A DNA stretch of 40,085 bases from NCBI GenBank assembly GCA_039812685.1, contig JBDIBB010000026.1:1-40085 (forward strand), written 5' to 3'. Made by a program: the position numbers and the translations under genes. The notes below the pieces were generated by a model. That model saw only the letters and a list, made by a program, of their open reading frames with translations, did no database searches and had not been told where the DNA came from. Position 1 is the stretch's first letter, and every line of letters starts with the position of its first letter. The DNA comes from JBDIBB01 sp039812685 (GTDB lineage Bacteria; Acidobacteriota; Vicinamibacteria; Vicinamibacterales; JAFNAJ01). Below, in pieces: positions 32,560 to 39,669 of this stretch.

Positions 32560-33993
32560 CTACTGCTGGATCGAGGCCGCGGCGCCCGCCGCCTCACCGG
32601 GCCCGCCGGCTGCCGCCGCGTTGCCGGCATCCCCCGCCGCGAATACCCTCCGGTCGAGTTGTCCCAGCACGCGCGCCGTCACCGTGCCGGCCGTCATCGA
32701 GCCGCTGACGTTGATCGCGGTGCGGCCCATGTCGATGAGCGGCTCCACCGAGATGAGCAGGCCCGCGAGCGCGACCGGCAGGTTGAGTGCCGAGAGGAGC
32801 ACGAGCGCGGCGAAGGTCGCGCCGCCGCCCACGCCCGCGATTCCCACCGAGCCGATCGTCGCCATCATCACGACCGAGGACATGAAGGACAGCGACGCCG
32901 GGTCGATGCCGGCGCTGGGCGCGATCATCATCGCGAGCATCGCCGGATAGAGGCCGGCGCAGCCGTTCTGGCCCACCGTGGCGCCGAAGCTGGCCGCGAA
33001 GTTGGCGATGGCCGGCGAGACGCCGAGGCGCGAGACCTGCGTTTCGACGCTGAGGGGGATGGCCGCTGCGCTCGACCGCGAGGTGAACGCGAAGGTGAGC
33101 ACCGGCCAGATCTTCTGGTAGAAGCGCTTCGGGCTGAGGCCCGCCACGGCGAGGATGACCGTGTGGAGGACGAGGATCACGCCCAGGCCCACGTAGGACG
33201 CCACCACGAACCCACCCAGGTTGATGATGTCGTTGACGTTGGAGTTGGCCACCACCCGCGCCATCAGGGCGAGCACGCCGTAGGGGGTGAGACGGATGAC
33301 GATGCGCACCAGGCGGAGGATCAGTTGCTGGAAGGTCTCGGTGCCGTGCTGGATGCGATCGCCGAGTTCCGGCTTGTCCCGTCGCAGCGACAGCACCGCG
33401 AGGCCAAGCAGCGAAGCGAAGAAGACGATGCCGATGATCGACATCGAGCGCGTGCCCGCCAGGTCGGCGAAGACGTTGGTCGGAATGAAGGACTGCAGCA
33501 GGTTCGGAATCGTGAGGTTCGTGACCTCGCTGGCCTGTGTCTGGAGGGTCGCGCCGCGCTCCAGCTCACGGGCGCCCTGCACCAGCCCGTCGGCCCGCAG
33601 CCCGAAGAGCCGGGTCATGCCGATGCCGATCGTGGCCGAGACCGCCGTGGTGCCCAGCAGCAGGCCGATCACGCTCCCGCTGATGGCGCCCAGCGCCTTG
33701 GCGTTGCCCAGCTTGATGACCGCCGCCAGGATGGAGATGAACACCAGCGGCGCGATGACCATCTGCAGCAGCCGTACGTAGCCGCCGCCGACGACGTTCA
33801 CCCACGTGATGGTGTCGCGGACCGTGGTGCTGCCGAAGCCGTGGACGCCTTGCAGCGCCGCACCGAACGCGGCGCCGACCACCACCGCGAGCAGCACGTT
33901 GATGGAGAGCTTCGCGCCGGCCCGGGCCCGGCGTGCCAGCCAGGCGATCACGAGGAGGAACAGCGCCAGGTTGGCAACGACCGCGACGTTCAT
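32560..33993 (-). CDS. tcyP: Cystine/dicarboxylate-type sodium or proton symporter (TcyP-like)
   Basis: 477-aa inner-membrane DAACS-family carrier with about eight helices. The re-entrant and substrate-binding signatures match the TcyP (YhcL) branch: TFAFTSRSSAAAIPLSVETQ followed by FAASFGATVGQNGCAGLYPA, and PLVFISILAAVIKLGN earlier. This branch imports L-cystine; glutamate carriers have a different serine-rich motif. The substrate is inferred. The C-terminus is an Ala/Gly tail (AGDAGNAAAAGGPGEAAGAA). The ATG at 33993 gives the expected MNVAVVANLALFLLVIAWLA. It appears to be a single-gene unit. Confidence 0.88.
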   Translation of the reverse strand: MNVAVVANLALFLLVIAWLARRARAGAKLSINVLLAVVVGAAFGAALQGVHGFGSTTVRDTITWVNVVGGGYVRLLQMVIAPLVFISILAAVIKLGNAKALGAISGSVIGLLLGTTAVSATIGIGMTRLFGLRADGLVQGARELERGATLQTQASEVTNLTIPNLLQSFIPTNVFADLAGTRSMSIIGIVFFASLLGLAVLSLRRDKPELGDRIQHGTETFQQLILRLVRIVIRLTPYGVLALMARVVANSNVNDIINLGGFVVASYVGLGVILVLHTVILAVAGLSPKRFYQKIWPVLTFAFTSRSSAAAIPLSVETQVSRLGVSPAIANFAASFGATVGQNGCAGLYPAMLAMMIAPSAGIDPASLSFMSSVVMMATIGSVGIAGVGGGATFAALVLLSALNLPVALAGLLISVEPLIDMGRTAINVSGSMTAGTVTARVLGQLDRRVFAAGDAGNAAAAGGPGEAAGAAASIQQ

Positions 33994-34302
33994 GAGCGCT
34001 CCCGGGATGAGCTGGCGCCGATCGACCGGCGACCAGGCGGGGGAGAGGTTACCGCGCCCGGCTGCGGAGAGTCCATGTCGCAGACTCCGGCATGTCGACG
34101 GCTCCGCTCTGCTCGGGCTGGAGCCGGCTCAGCGACGTCAGGGTGCCGTGTCTTGGTCGCCGGGGAGAAACCCGCCGGAGGGAGACGCCGAGGGCGGTTC
34201 CCCAAGATCTGGCGTCCCCAATTTGCGCGAGTTGGAACCAGCTCAGGGATTGGCTGAGGGCGGTGGAGGGGTTGCGGCAGGCGGCGTGAGGGGCAGTCTG
34301 GC
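33994..34302. other. Intergenic region left of the accessory island
   Basis: About 310 bp between two minus-strand genes. It must hold the symporter promoter and the end of the 34.3-36.1 kb unit. I see no gene, no clear terminator and no direct repeat matching the right end of the island. Confidence 0.35.
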
Positions 34303-35121
34303 TCATGCGTGTCGGCCGATTTGGCCGATCAAGTACCGATACGAGGCGCGAACCTCGCCGACCGTGATCCAGTAGACGCTCTCGGTCTCAGCAGGTTTGC
34401 CTTCCACGATGTGTACCCGCTCGCGCAGGTGATGCCGCTCTCCGGTCGCTGCGTCGGTGATGAACACGCCGGTATCCGCCACCTTATACGTCCGCTTGGG
34501 CGCCCTGACATGGTTGTTGAGAAGGTCGCGAAGAAGGTCACGCTTGTTGGCGGCGTCTCCGCGCCGCTCCAACTCACACAAGTCGTGAAGCGCGTGTAAC
34601 ACGCCGTACCAGAATGGACCGTCAAGGCTGGTTTCGATCGTCACGTTCGAAGGAATGTGCAGCGTGCCGGCGAAGTCCGTTCGGGCGCGTGCCACGGCCT
34701 CCTCGACACTCTCGGGAGTCGGCTCTCCCGGGAGCCAGGCGTCGATTGCAGCCAGGAGTGCATCGCGCAAGGCGAACTGAAACCGACCGTCGATTGTGGG
34801 CGGCCTGGACGGCCAGCGCCCTTCTCCGGGCCGGGGGCGACTCACGGTCGTCCCCAACTCCTCGAGCGCGGTGATCGTGCCGGCCAGTTCGGGCGGGCAC
34901 GCGGCGTACGGCAGCACGATGACCATGACATTGGTCGGGCCGTCCGCGCTGTCGGCCGCCGATTCGACCATCTGAACTGCACTCAACGGGTGCGGTTCGA
35001 GGCGAAATCCTCCCTGCCGGGCAAGCCGGATGATCAGTACACGAGCCCTTTCGCCGATGTGCCTTTCAAGGTCTCGTCGAACTCCTTCGACGGCACCAAC
35101 GACGATCACCGCGGACGGCAT
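34303..35121 (-). CDS. Protein of unknown function, second gene of a two-gene unit
   Basis: 272 aa, soluble. The N-terminal ~100 residues alternate strands and helices (SAVIVVGAVEGVRRDLERHI, RARVLIIRLARQGGF, GPTNVMVIVLPYAACPPEL), suggesting a Rossmann-like alpha/beta domain. The middle is helical (FQFALRDALLAAIDAWLPGE, then WYGVLHALHDLCELERRG). The C-terminus is a small beta-rich domain (KRTYKVADTGVFITDAATGE). I recognise no family and see no enzyme signature. The start at 35121 lies 18 bp after the stop of the upstream gene, so they are co-transcribed. It lies beside restriction-like genes, so a defence or conflict role is conceivable, but that is context only. Confidence 0.7.
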   Translation of the reverse strand: MPSAVIVVGAVEGVRRDLERHIGERARVLIIRLARQGGFRLEPHPLSAVQMVESAADSADGPTNVMVIVLPYAACPPELAGTITALEELGTTVSRPRPGEGRWPSRPPTIDGRFQFALRDALLAAIDAWLPGEPTPESVEEAVARARTDFAGTLHIPSNVTIETSLDGPFWYGVLHALHDLCELERRGDAANKRDLLRDLLNNHVRAPKRTYKVADTGVFITDAATGERHHLRERVHIVEGKPAETESVYWITVGEVRASYRYLIGQIGRHA

Positions 35122-35139
35122 GCGAGGTCGCTGACAAGG

Positions 35140-36075
35140 CTAGGAGTGGGACCGGAGAATTCGCTCCACGGCCGACAGTGGAACCAGAACCTGACGCAGT
35201 TCCGCGTCGTCGAGGGACTCGACGAGCCTCAAGAGCCCCGAACGCGTGTCGCTGGGCGCCTGAACCGTCGCCTGAGGCGGAGGTGTCGGAGAAACCGCCG
35301 TGCCGCCTTCGGGCGCGAGCGGAGCCTGCACGAACGACTCGCCCGGTGCCGGGAAGCGCTTGAGCGCCTCGACTTCGATTTGGTGACGGCTTGCCCACGC
35401 GCTCACGAAGTCGTCTACCTTCTTCGCCCGAAACCGTCTCCAAGCATCTCCGTGGGCACCGAGGGAAGCGGCGAACGCCGCGTTGACCGAACTATCGAAA
35501 GGCAGTTCTGTGAAGTGCCGTGCGACGCGCTTGTGAGCGTCGGAGATCAGGGGCGTCGTATCCAGGAACTCTCGGAGCCAGCCTCGTTGCGTGTCGGCGC
35601 CGGCGAACTCGATCTCGACGAAACTTGGATCCGCGTGGACGCGTTCGGCTACCTGAGGATTCGGAGGCGTCGACTGAGAGGAGAAGTGTGCGATCTCGTG
35701 CCGCTGCCTATGGAAGAACCTGCGACGATTTGGGTCGGGATTGACGAACGCCGTCCAGACGTCGGGGCGGTACCAGACCCTGCCCATTTCCGGCTCGGTC
35801 GCTGGCGAACTTCCGGACACGTCTCGCAGCGAGACGCGAATGTCACCGGGGCCAGCGGGGCGCGAAACGGCTACGAGGTCCGAGTTGGCCGCCAAGAAAG
35901 CCGAGAGTCGCGGCACGAGCGCGTGCCAGGCATCCACGGGGAGGCCCAGACGCTGGCCTAGTGCAGCGGTCAGCTGCGGCTTGAGCTTTGCACCCAGCTG
36001 AGGCCCGTTCTGCTTAAGAATGTCTACGAGAACTTGGCGAGCGAGCTGCGCCCGCTCTTCCGATGGAATCGACAT
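35140..36075 (-). CDS. Protein with a possible OST-HTH/LOTUS-like N-terminal domain
   Basis: 311 aa, soluble. Residues ~10-80 (QVLVDILKQNGPQLGAKLKP, then LTAALGQRLGLPVDAWHALV, then PRLSAFLAANSDLVAVSR) have the helix-helix-wing pattern of OST-HTH/LOTUS RNA-binding domains; this is pattern recognition, not a search result. The middle region (GRVWYRPDVWTAFVNPDPNR, then RRFFHRQRHEIAHF) and the following helical part are unrecognised. A Pro-rich linker (TPPPQATVQAPSD) precedes a final helical segment (GLLRLVESLDDAELRQVLVP). The ATG at 36075 has AGGAG 7 bp upstream. A nested inverted repeat lies in the leader. It precedes the 34303-35121 gene. Confidence 0.7.
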   Translation of the reverse strand: MSIPSEERAQLARQVLVDILKQNGPQLGAKLKPQLTAALGQRLGLPVDAWHALVPRLSAFLAANSDLVAVSRPAGPGDIRVSLRDVSGSSPATEPEMGRVWYRPDVWTAFVNPDPNRRRFFHRQRHEIAHFSSQSTPPNPQVAERVHADPSFVEIEFAGADTQRGWLREFLDTTPLISDAHKRVARHFTELPFDSSVNAAFAASLGAHGDAWRRFRAKKVDDFVSAWASRHQIEVEALKRFPAPGESFVQAPLAPEGGTAVSPTPPPQATVQAPSDTRSGLLRLVESLDDAELRQVLVPLSAVERILRSHS

Positions 36076-36091
36076 GTCGCACTCCTGTGTT

Positions 36092-36133
36092 TCGGGAAAG
36101 GGTTTCGGTTGATATCCGAAATCACCTTCCCGA
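36092..36133 (-). promoter_or_regulatory. Nested inverted repeat in the leader of the 36.1-34.3 kb unit
   Basis: The outer arms TCGGGAA (36092-36098) and TTCCCGA (36127-36133) and the inner arms TTTCGG (36103-36108) and CCGAAA (36116-36121) form two perfect stems around a 7-base loop containing GATAT. It starts 17 bp upstream of the start codon. It could be an operator for an autoregulator or an mRNA hairpin. Confidence 0.55.
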
Positions 36134-36553
36134 CCCCATGGGTGCTTCAAGCCGATTCCTCGTCGTCCTTCTCACGGCAACCCGTAGGCCGAAGAAGGCT
36201 CATTGGCGAGGAGTCAGTCCCAACGGAGGCCTAGAAATTCTCGGCCCTCATTGAGCATGCCGCGTAGATCACTCTGCCGGCATTGGGAAAAGCATCGCAC
36301 AGGGGAGCTTGGCGGGTCAAGCACCCGCCTCTGTCCCGGCTCTGGAAACCACGGAACCTCAACATTATGCACGGCTTTTCCCGTCCTGCCGCCGTCTCGC
36401 TGGCTCCGGACGTCCGGTGGTCCCGCCACAGAGTCTGTTCCCTGACCGGGTCGCGGATCGTCCCGCCGACGAGCCGGCCGTATCGAATGGGGGCGGCGAC
36501 TTGGACCGGACCGTTGCGGTGAGCGAATCGCGGCGTCTGGTCTGCCCCGGCAA
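36134..36553. other. Intergenic region between the two minus-strand island units
   Basis: About 420 bp with no supported gene. It should hold the promoter of the 36.1-34.3 kb unit and the 3' end of the HNH transcript. Short frames here have no conserved features. Confidence 0.4.
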
Positions 36554-37186
36554 TCAGTCGTTGCGCCGCAGCATGCCCCTGACCGCCTCAAGGGAGTACA
36601 TACGGTTACCGCGATGGATCATCGCGTGGCAGTTGGGACACACCGGCCTGAGGTCAGCGACGGGATCGACTTCGTACTCCGCCCCGACCGACGCGAGCGC
36701 CCTCAGGTGGTGAACGTGGATCAGGCCCTTCCCCGCGAGGCCGTACATCTCTTCGAAGTTCATCCCGCACACGGAACAACTCAGCCCATGATGCGCGATG
36801 CAGGCGGCCCTGGCGGCAGCGTTGCGCTCGTACGCGTTGACAGTTACGGAGGCTCTCGCACCCTCCGGGAAGGTTCCCGACGAGGAGACGATCTCCGGGT
36901 ACGTTTGCGCTCCCGTCCCGGACTCCGCACCGGCAGCGTAGGCACACACCGCGCAGCGGTGCCTCGTCAGTCCCAAGCCGGCTTGGGACTCCGGTAGAGC
37001 CCGCAGCACCTCGACCGGCGCCGACTGCCCGTGGTCGCACTGCTCGTGAGCACCGCTGCCTGCCCCCTCATGGCCTCGTTGGAAGGCGCAGATGACGCAC
37101 TTGTGCCGCCCTGTGCCGGCCTGCGAAACGGGAAGATCTTCCAGAACGGCGACAGGCGCCTCGCTTCCGTGACCGCAACTTCGCAT
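36554..37186 (-). CDS. HNH endonuclease with two tandem Cys/His N-terminal repeats
   Basis: 210 aa. The C-terminal nuclease has the McrA-like HNH layout: SCSVCG (C137 and C140), HVHHL (H157, H159, H160), then CPNCHAMIH (C183, C186, H187, H191), giving both the zinc-binding Cys and the catalytic His/Asn. The N-terminal half contains two copies of a ~40-residue module, C-x-H-G, APV-x-VL-x2-LP-x-SQAG, RH-(K/R)-C-x2-CA (residues 4-34 and 50-82). These look like small zinc-binding modules that could recognise DNA or a modified base. McrA-type enzymes often cut modified DNA. I chose the ATG at 37186; a GTG at 37210 is an alternative. It is divergent from the methyltransferase operon with a 131-bp gap. 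Confidence 0.87.
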   Translation of the reverse strand: MRSCGHGSEAPVAVLEDLPVSQAGTGRHKCVICAFQRGHEGAGSGAHEQCDHGQSAPVEVLRALPESQAGLGLTRHRCAVCAYAAGAESGTGAQTYPEIVSSSGTFPEGARASVTVNAYERNAAARAACIAHHGLSCSVCGMNFEEMYGLAGKGLIHVHHLRALASVGAEYEVDPVADLRPVCPNCHAMIHRGNRMYSLEAVRGMLRRND

Positions 37187-37289
37187 GGAGTACTCGCCCT
37201 TCCCGGCCACGACTGCACGCGCGCTCGCGGGCGGCTGATCCAGCCGCGTCGAACACACATGCTCTTGTGCGTGCAGCGATCCGAGACAC

Positions 37290-37299
37290 ACTATATGCT
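37290..37299. promoter_or_regulatory. Overlapping divergent -10-like elements between the HNH and dam genes
   Basis: ACTATATGCT contains TATGCT on the plus strand (37294-37299, for the methyltransferase operon, ~18 bp before its ATG) and TATAGT on the minus strand (37290-37295, for the HNH gene). If both are used, the two transcription units would compete. The -35 elements are not clear. Confidence 0.35.
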
Positions 37300-37317
37300 A
37301 TCGTCGTCGTCCGAATC

Positions 37318-38076
37318 ATGGGTGTTGTGCGAGCGTTCCGCCGGGAGCCCGAGGCCGAGACTCGTCCGGCCGTCAAGCCGCCGTTGAAGTGGGCCGGCGG
37401 CAAGCGGTGGCAGTTGCCGGAGCTGCTCCCGTACTGGCGCGCCCACAGCCGGCGTCGCCTCGTCGAGCCCTTCTGCGGCGGACTGGCGGTGGCCACGGGC
37501 CTCGTTCCCGAGAAGGCCCTGCTCAACGACGTGAATCCGCACGTCATCAACTTCTACCAGTGCCTCAAGAAGGGGCTCTCGATCGTGTTCCCGATGAAGA
37601 ACGAGAGCCACGCATACTACCGCGCCCGCGAGCGATTCAACGAGCTGTTGGCTACAGGCAGGGGTGCGACGGCGGAGGCCGCTGGTCTCTTCTACTACCT
37701 CAATCGCACCGGCTACAACGGTCTGTGCCGCTTCAACAGCAAGGGCGGTTTCAACGTTCCGTTCGGCCGCTACAAGACCATCCCGTACCGATCCACCTTC
37801 GAGTCAACGGATTTCATCTACGCAGACCCGCCATATGACGTGCAGTTCACGGCGTACTCGAAGGGTGGCTTCAGCTGGGAGGATCAGGTGCGTACCGCAG
37901 AGTGGCTCTCGCGCCACAAGGGCCCTGTGATCCTCTCTAATCAGGCGACCAAGCGCATCCTTGATCTGTACGAGTCCCTCGAATTCAAGGTAAGGACGCT
38001 CGATGCGCCTCGCCGCATCAACTGCACCGGCGACCGGACCCCCGCGAAGGAGGTACTGGCGACCCGGAACCTCTGA
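37318..38076 (+). CDS. dam: Dam-type DNA adenine methyltransferase (D12 class), internally shortened
   Basis: 252-aa N6-adenine methyltransferase. The AdoMet-binding motif I is LKWAGGKR (K24-K29), followed by FCGGLAVATGL and LLNDVNPHVINFY. The DPPY catalytic motif is at 170-173 in YADPPYDVQF. YLNRTGYNGLCRFN and GGFNVPFGRY are typical of Dam/DpnM enzymes that methylate GATC. Between FGRYK and DPPY only ~16 residues remain, against about 40 in the relatives that I remember, so part of the target-recognition region seems deleted in frame. The enzyme may have altered specificity or be inactive. The C-terminus (MNCTGDRTPAKEVL-like) is intact. It is the first gene of a four-gene operon; the next ATG is 4 bp after its stop. 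Confidence 0.88.
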   Translation: MGVVRAFRREPEAETRPAVKPPLKWAGGKRWQLPELLPYWRAHSRRRLVEPFCGGLAVATGLVPEKALLNDVNPHVINFYQCLKKGLSIVFPMKNESHAYYRARERFNELLATGRGATAEAAGLFYYLNRTGYNGLCRFNSKGGFNVPFGRYKTIPYRSTFESTDFIYADPPYDVQFTAYSKGGFSWEDQVRTAEWLSRHKGPVILSNQATKRILDLYESLEFKVRTLDAPRRINCTGDRTPAKEVLATRNL

Positions 38077-38080
38077 CGCG

Positions 38081-38497
38081 ATGTCGCCTGGAAGGACGCG
38101 AACCGGCGGCGTGCTTGAGCGCATGGTGCTGCCGGCGCTCGACGAAGGCGGCTACTCGTGGAGGGCGCAAGTCAGCCTCGGCAAGAGGCTCGGAATCGGG
38201 GCCCACAAGGTTGACGCCATCGCGGAAAAGGATGGGCGGAAGGTCCTTGTCTCGATGAAGTGGCAACAGGTTTCAGGCACCGCGGAGCAGAAGGTGCCGT
38301 TCGAGGTCATCTGCCTCGTCGAAGCGATGGACGCAGGCGATTACGACAAGGCGTACCTGGTCCTCGGTGGCGAGGGCTGGAAGTGGCGAACGTTCTACAC
38401 CGGTGGTGGGCTGAAGCGCTACATCCCGTCCGCGGAGAACGTCGAGATCGTCACGCTGGAGGGCTTCGTGGCGCGAGCCAACCAGGGGAAGCTGTAG
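38081..38497 (+). CDS. Small PD-(D/E)XK-like restriction endonuclease
   Basis: 138 aa. The core runs VLERMVLPALDEGGYSW, then HKVDAIAEKDGRKVLVSMKW and QQVSGTAEQKVPFEV. This resembles PD-(D/E)XK nucleases: an acidic residue in the first helix (E13), D45 before a hairpin, and the second-strand (D/E)-x-K written here as S58-M59-K60, a variant with the acid missing. The following helix (VICLVEAMDAGDYDKAYLVL) and strand fit the fold. The family match is by pattern and recollection. The ATG at 38081 is 4 bp after the methyltransferase, and the next gene starts immediately after the stop. Its size suggests it needs the next protein for specificity. Confidence 0.75.
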   Translation: MSPGRTRTGGVLERMVLPALDEGGYSWRAQVSLGKRLGIGAHKVDAIAEKDGRKVLVSMKWQQVSGTAEQKVPFEVICLVEAMDAGDYDKAYLVLGGEGWKWRTFYTGGGLKRYIPSAENVEIVTLEGFVARANQGKL

Positions 38498-39373
38498 ATG
38501 CCGTCCGACCTTCCGCAGCGTAAGGCCCGTCGCTTTCTGAACGAGCATCTCCAGTCACAGGCCTCGTTCACGCGCCAACAGCTTCAGCAGTTCGCCGGCT
38601 GGACGAAGAAGAAGACGTTCGACACCTACTGGTCGAAGCAGATCAAGCCGTTCGTGGTCGACATCGGCGGCGGCCAGTACCGAGTCAGCGAAGCATACCG
38701 ACCGTACATGCCGTGGAAGCGCTTCCAGCGTCACGTCACGCAGGTACGGCCCATCGCCGCCGACTACACGAAGGACGAGTACGACCGAGTCATCGTGTAC
38801 GAGTTCTTCATGCCGCTGACCAATGAGACGGCGCTTCGGACGACGCTCGACGCCCTGTTCTTCAAGGACAACGTGATCCCGAAGCTGAAGGCGATCGGCC
38901 TCGGTACCGTTGCGGGGCAAGTGGCTCGGATCCCGAACGAGACCGACGACGCCTACTTGGACAGGCTCTGCGATTGGATTGGCAGCCACTTCGGCGGCTA
39001 CTCGATCTACCACGTTGACGGCAGGTTCTTGGCAGGCAAGATGCTTTCGCGCGACGAAGCAGCGGAACGCGAGCGGGGCGGCCAGCGTTACCTCGTTGAC
39101 GAGACGACTGCCGTCACGCGCTTCATCTTTCCGTGCGAGACGGACGAAGAGGCAGAGCAGGTCCGGTATTTCTTCAACGAACTGTTCGTCAGAACCATCA
39201 TCCAGCTGATAAACGCCGAGGATCAGATCTGGATGGTTGAGAGCGGGATACAGAATCGGGTCCACGTCTGGCGGGTCGATGGCGAGGACGACGACGGGAG
39301 CTACAGCGAGACTGAGGGGGCCGACGAGGAAGCGGACACCGAGGAGCCGGACCTCCTGCCCGAGGATGAATGA
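38498..39373 (+). CDS. Protein of unknown function, possible specificity or partner subunit of the methyltransferase-nuclease operon
   Basis: 291 aa, soluble. The N-terminal ~65 residues (RKARRFLNEHLQSQASFTRQ, then QLQQFAGWTKKKTFDTYWSK) look like a helix-turn-helix/winged-helix DNA-binding domain. The middle (YDRVIVYEFFMPLTNETALR, then LGTVAGQVARIPNETDDAYL, then FGGYSIYHVDGRFLAG) is alpha/beta and unrecognised. The C-terminal tail is extremely acidic (EDDDGSYSETEGADEEADTE). An acidic tail can mimic DNA or mask a DNA-binding surface. The start abuts the nuclease stop with no gap, and the last codons overlap the next ATG (ATGA). Its role is inferred from the operon only. Confidence 0.75.
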   Translation: MPSDLPQRKARRFLNEHLQSQASFTRQQLQQFAGWTKKKTFDTYWSKQIKPFVVDIGGGQYRVSEAYRPYMPWKRFQRHVTQVRPIAADYTKDEYDRVIVYEFFMPLTNETALRTTLDALFFKDNVIPKLKAIGLGTVAGQVARIPNETDDAYLDRLCDWIGSHFGGYSIYHVDGRFLAGKMLSRDEAAERERGGQRYLVDETTAVTRFIFPCETDEEAEQVRYFFNELFVRTIIQLINAEDQIWMVESGIQNRVHVWRVDGEDDDGSYSETEGADEEADTEEPDLLPEDE

Positions 39374-39669
39374 CCGCCAGGCAATGGCTGCGCGTCAACG
39401 GCTACCCCGATGTCGCTGACATGATCGATGGGATTCTGGCCGAGTGGCGGGCGGCCGGCAATCGACAGCGACGGAATTGGTGGCTGGTGCTTGCGGGCCG
39501 GAGAGACGGCACGCCGGTGGTCGTGGCCGGCCGGGTGTTCCCGGTGCTCGCCGCCGCGCAGAAGCGACAGCACTTGAAGGTCTCGAAGACCGCCATCAAG
39601 AACAAGCGTCGAGAGAAAGCGCCGCCGATCAGAGTCAGCAACCGCTGGCCTCAGCCCGCCCTCTTCTAG
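39370..39669 (+). CDS. Small basic protein of unknown function, last gene of the operon
   Basis: 99 aa. It overlaps the preceding gene by 4 nt, so it is probably translated with it. The N-terminal half is a predicted helical segment (MTARQWLRVNGYPDVADMID, then GILAEWRAAGNRQRRNWW). The C-terminal half is very basic (AAQKRQHLKVSKTAIKNKRR, then EKAPPIRVSNRW). It may bind nucleic acid or the acidic tail of the protein before it. I recognise no family. Confidence 0.7.
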   Translation: MTARQWLRVNGYPDVADMIDGILAEWRAAGNRQRRNWWLVLAGRRDGTPVVVAGRVFPVLAAAQKRQHLKVSKTAIKNKRREKAPPIRVSNRWPQPALF

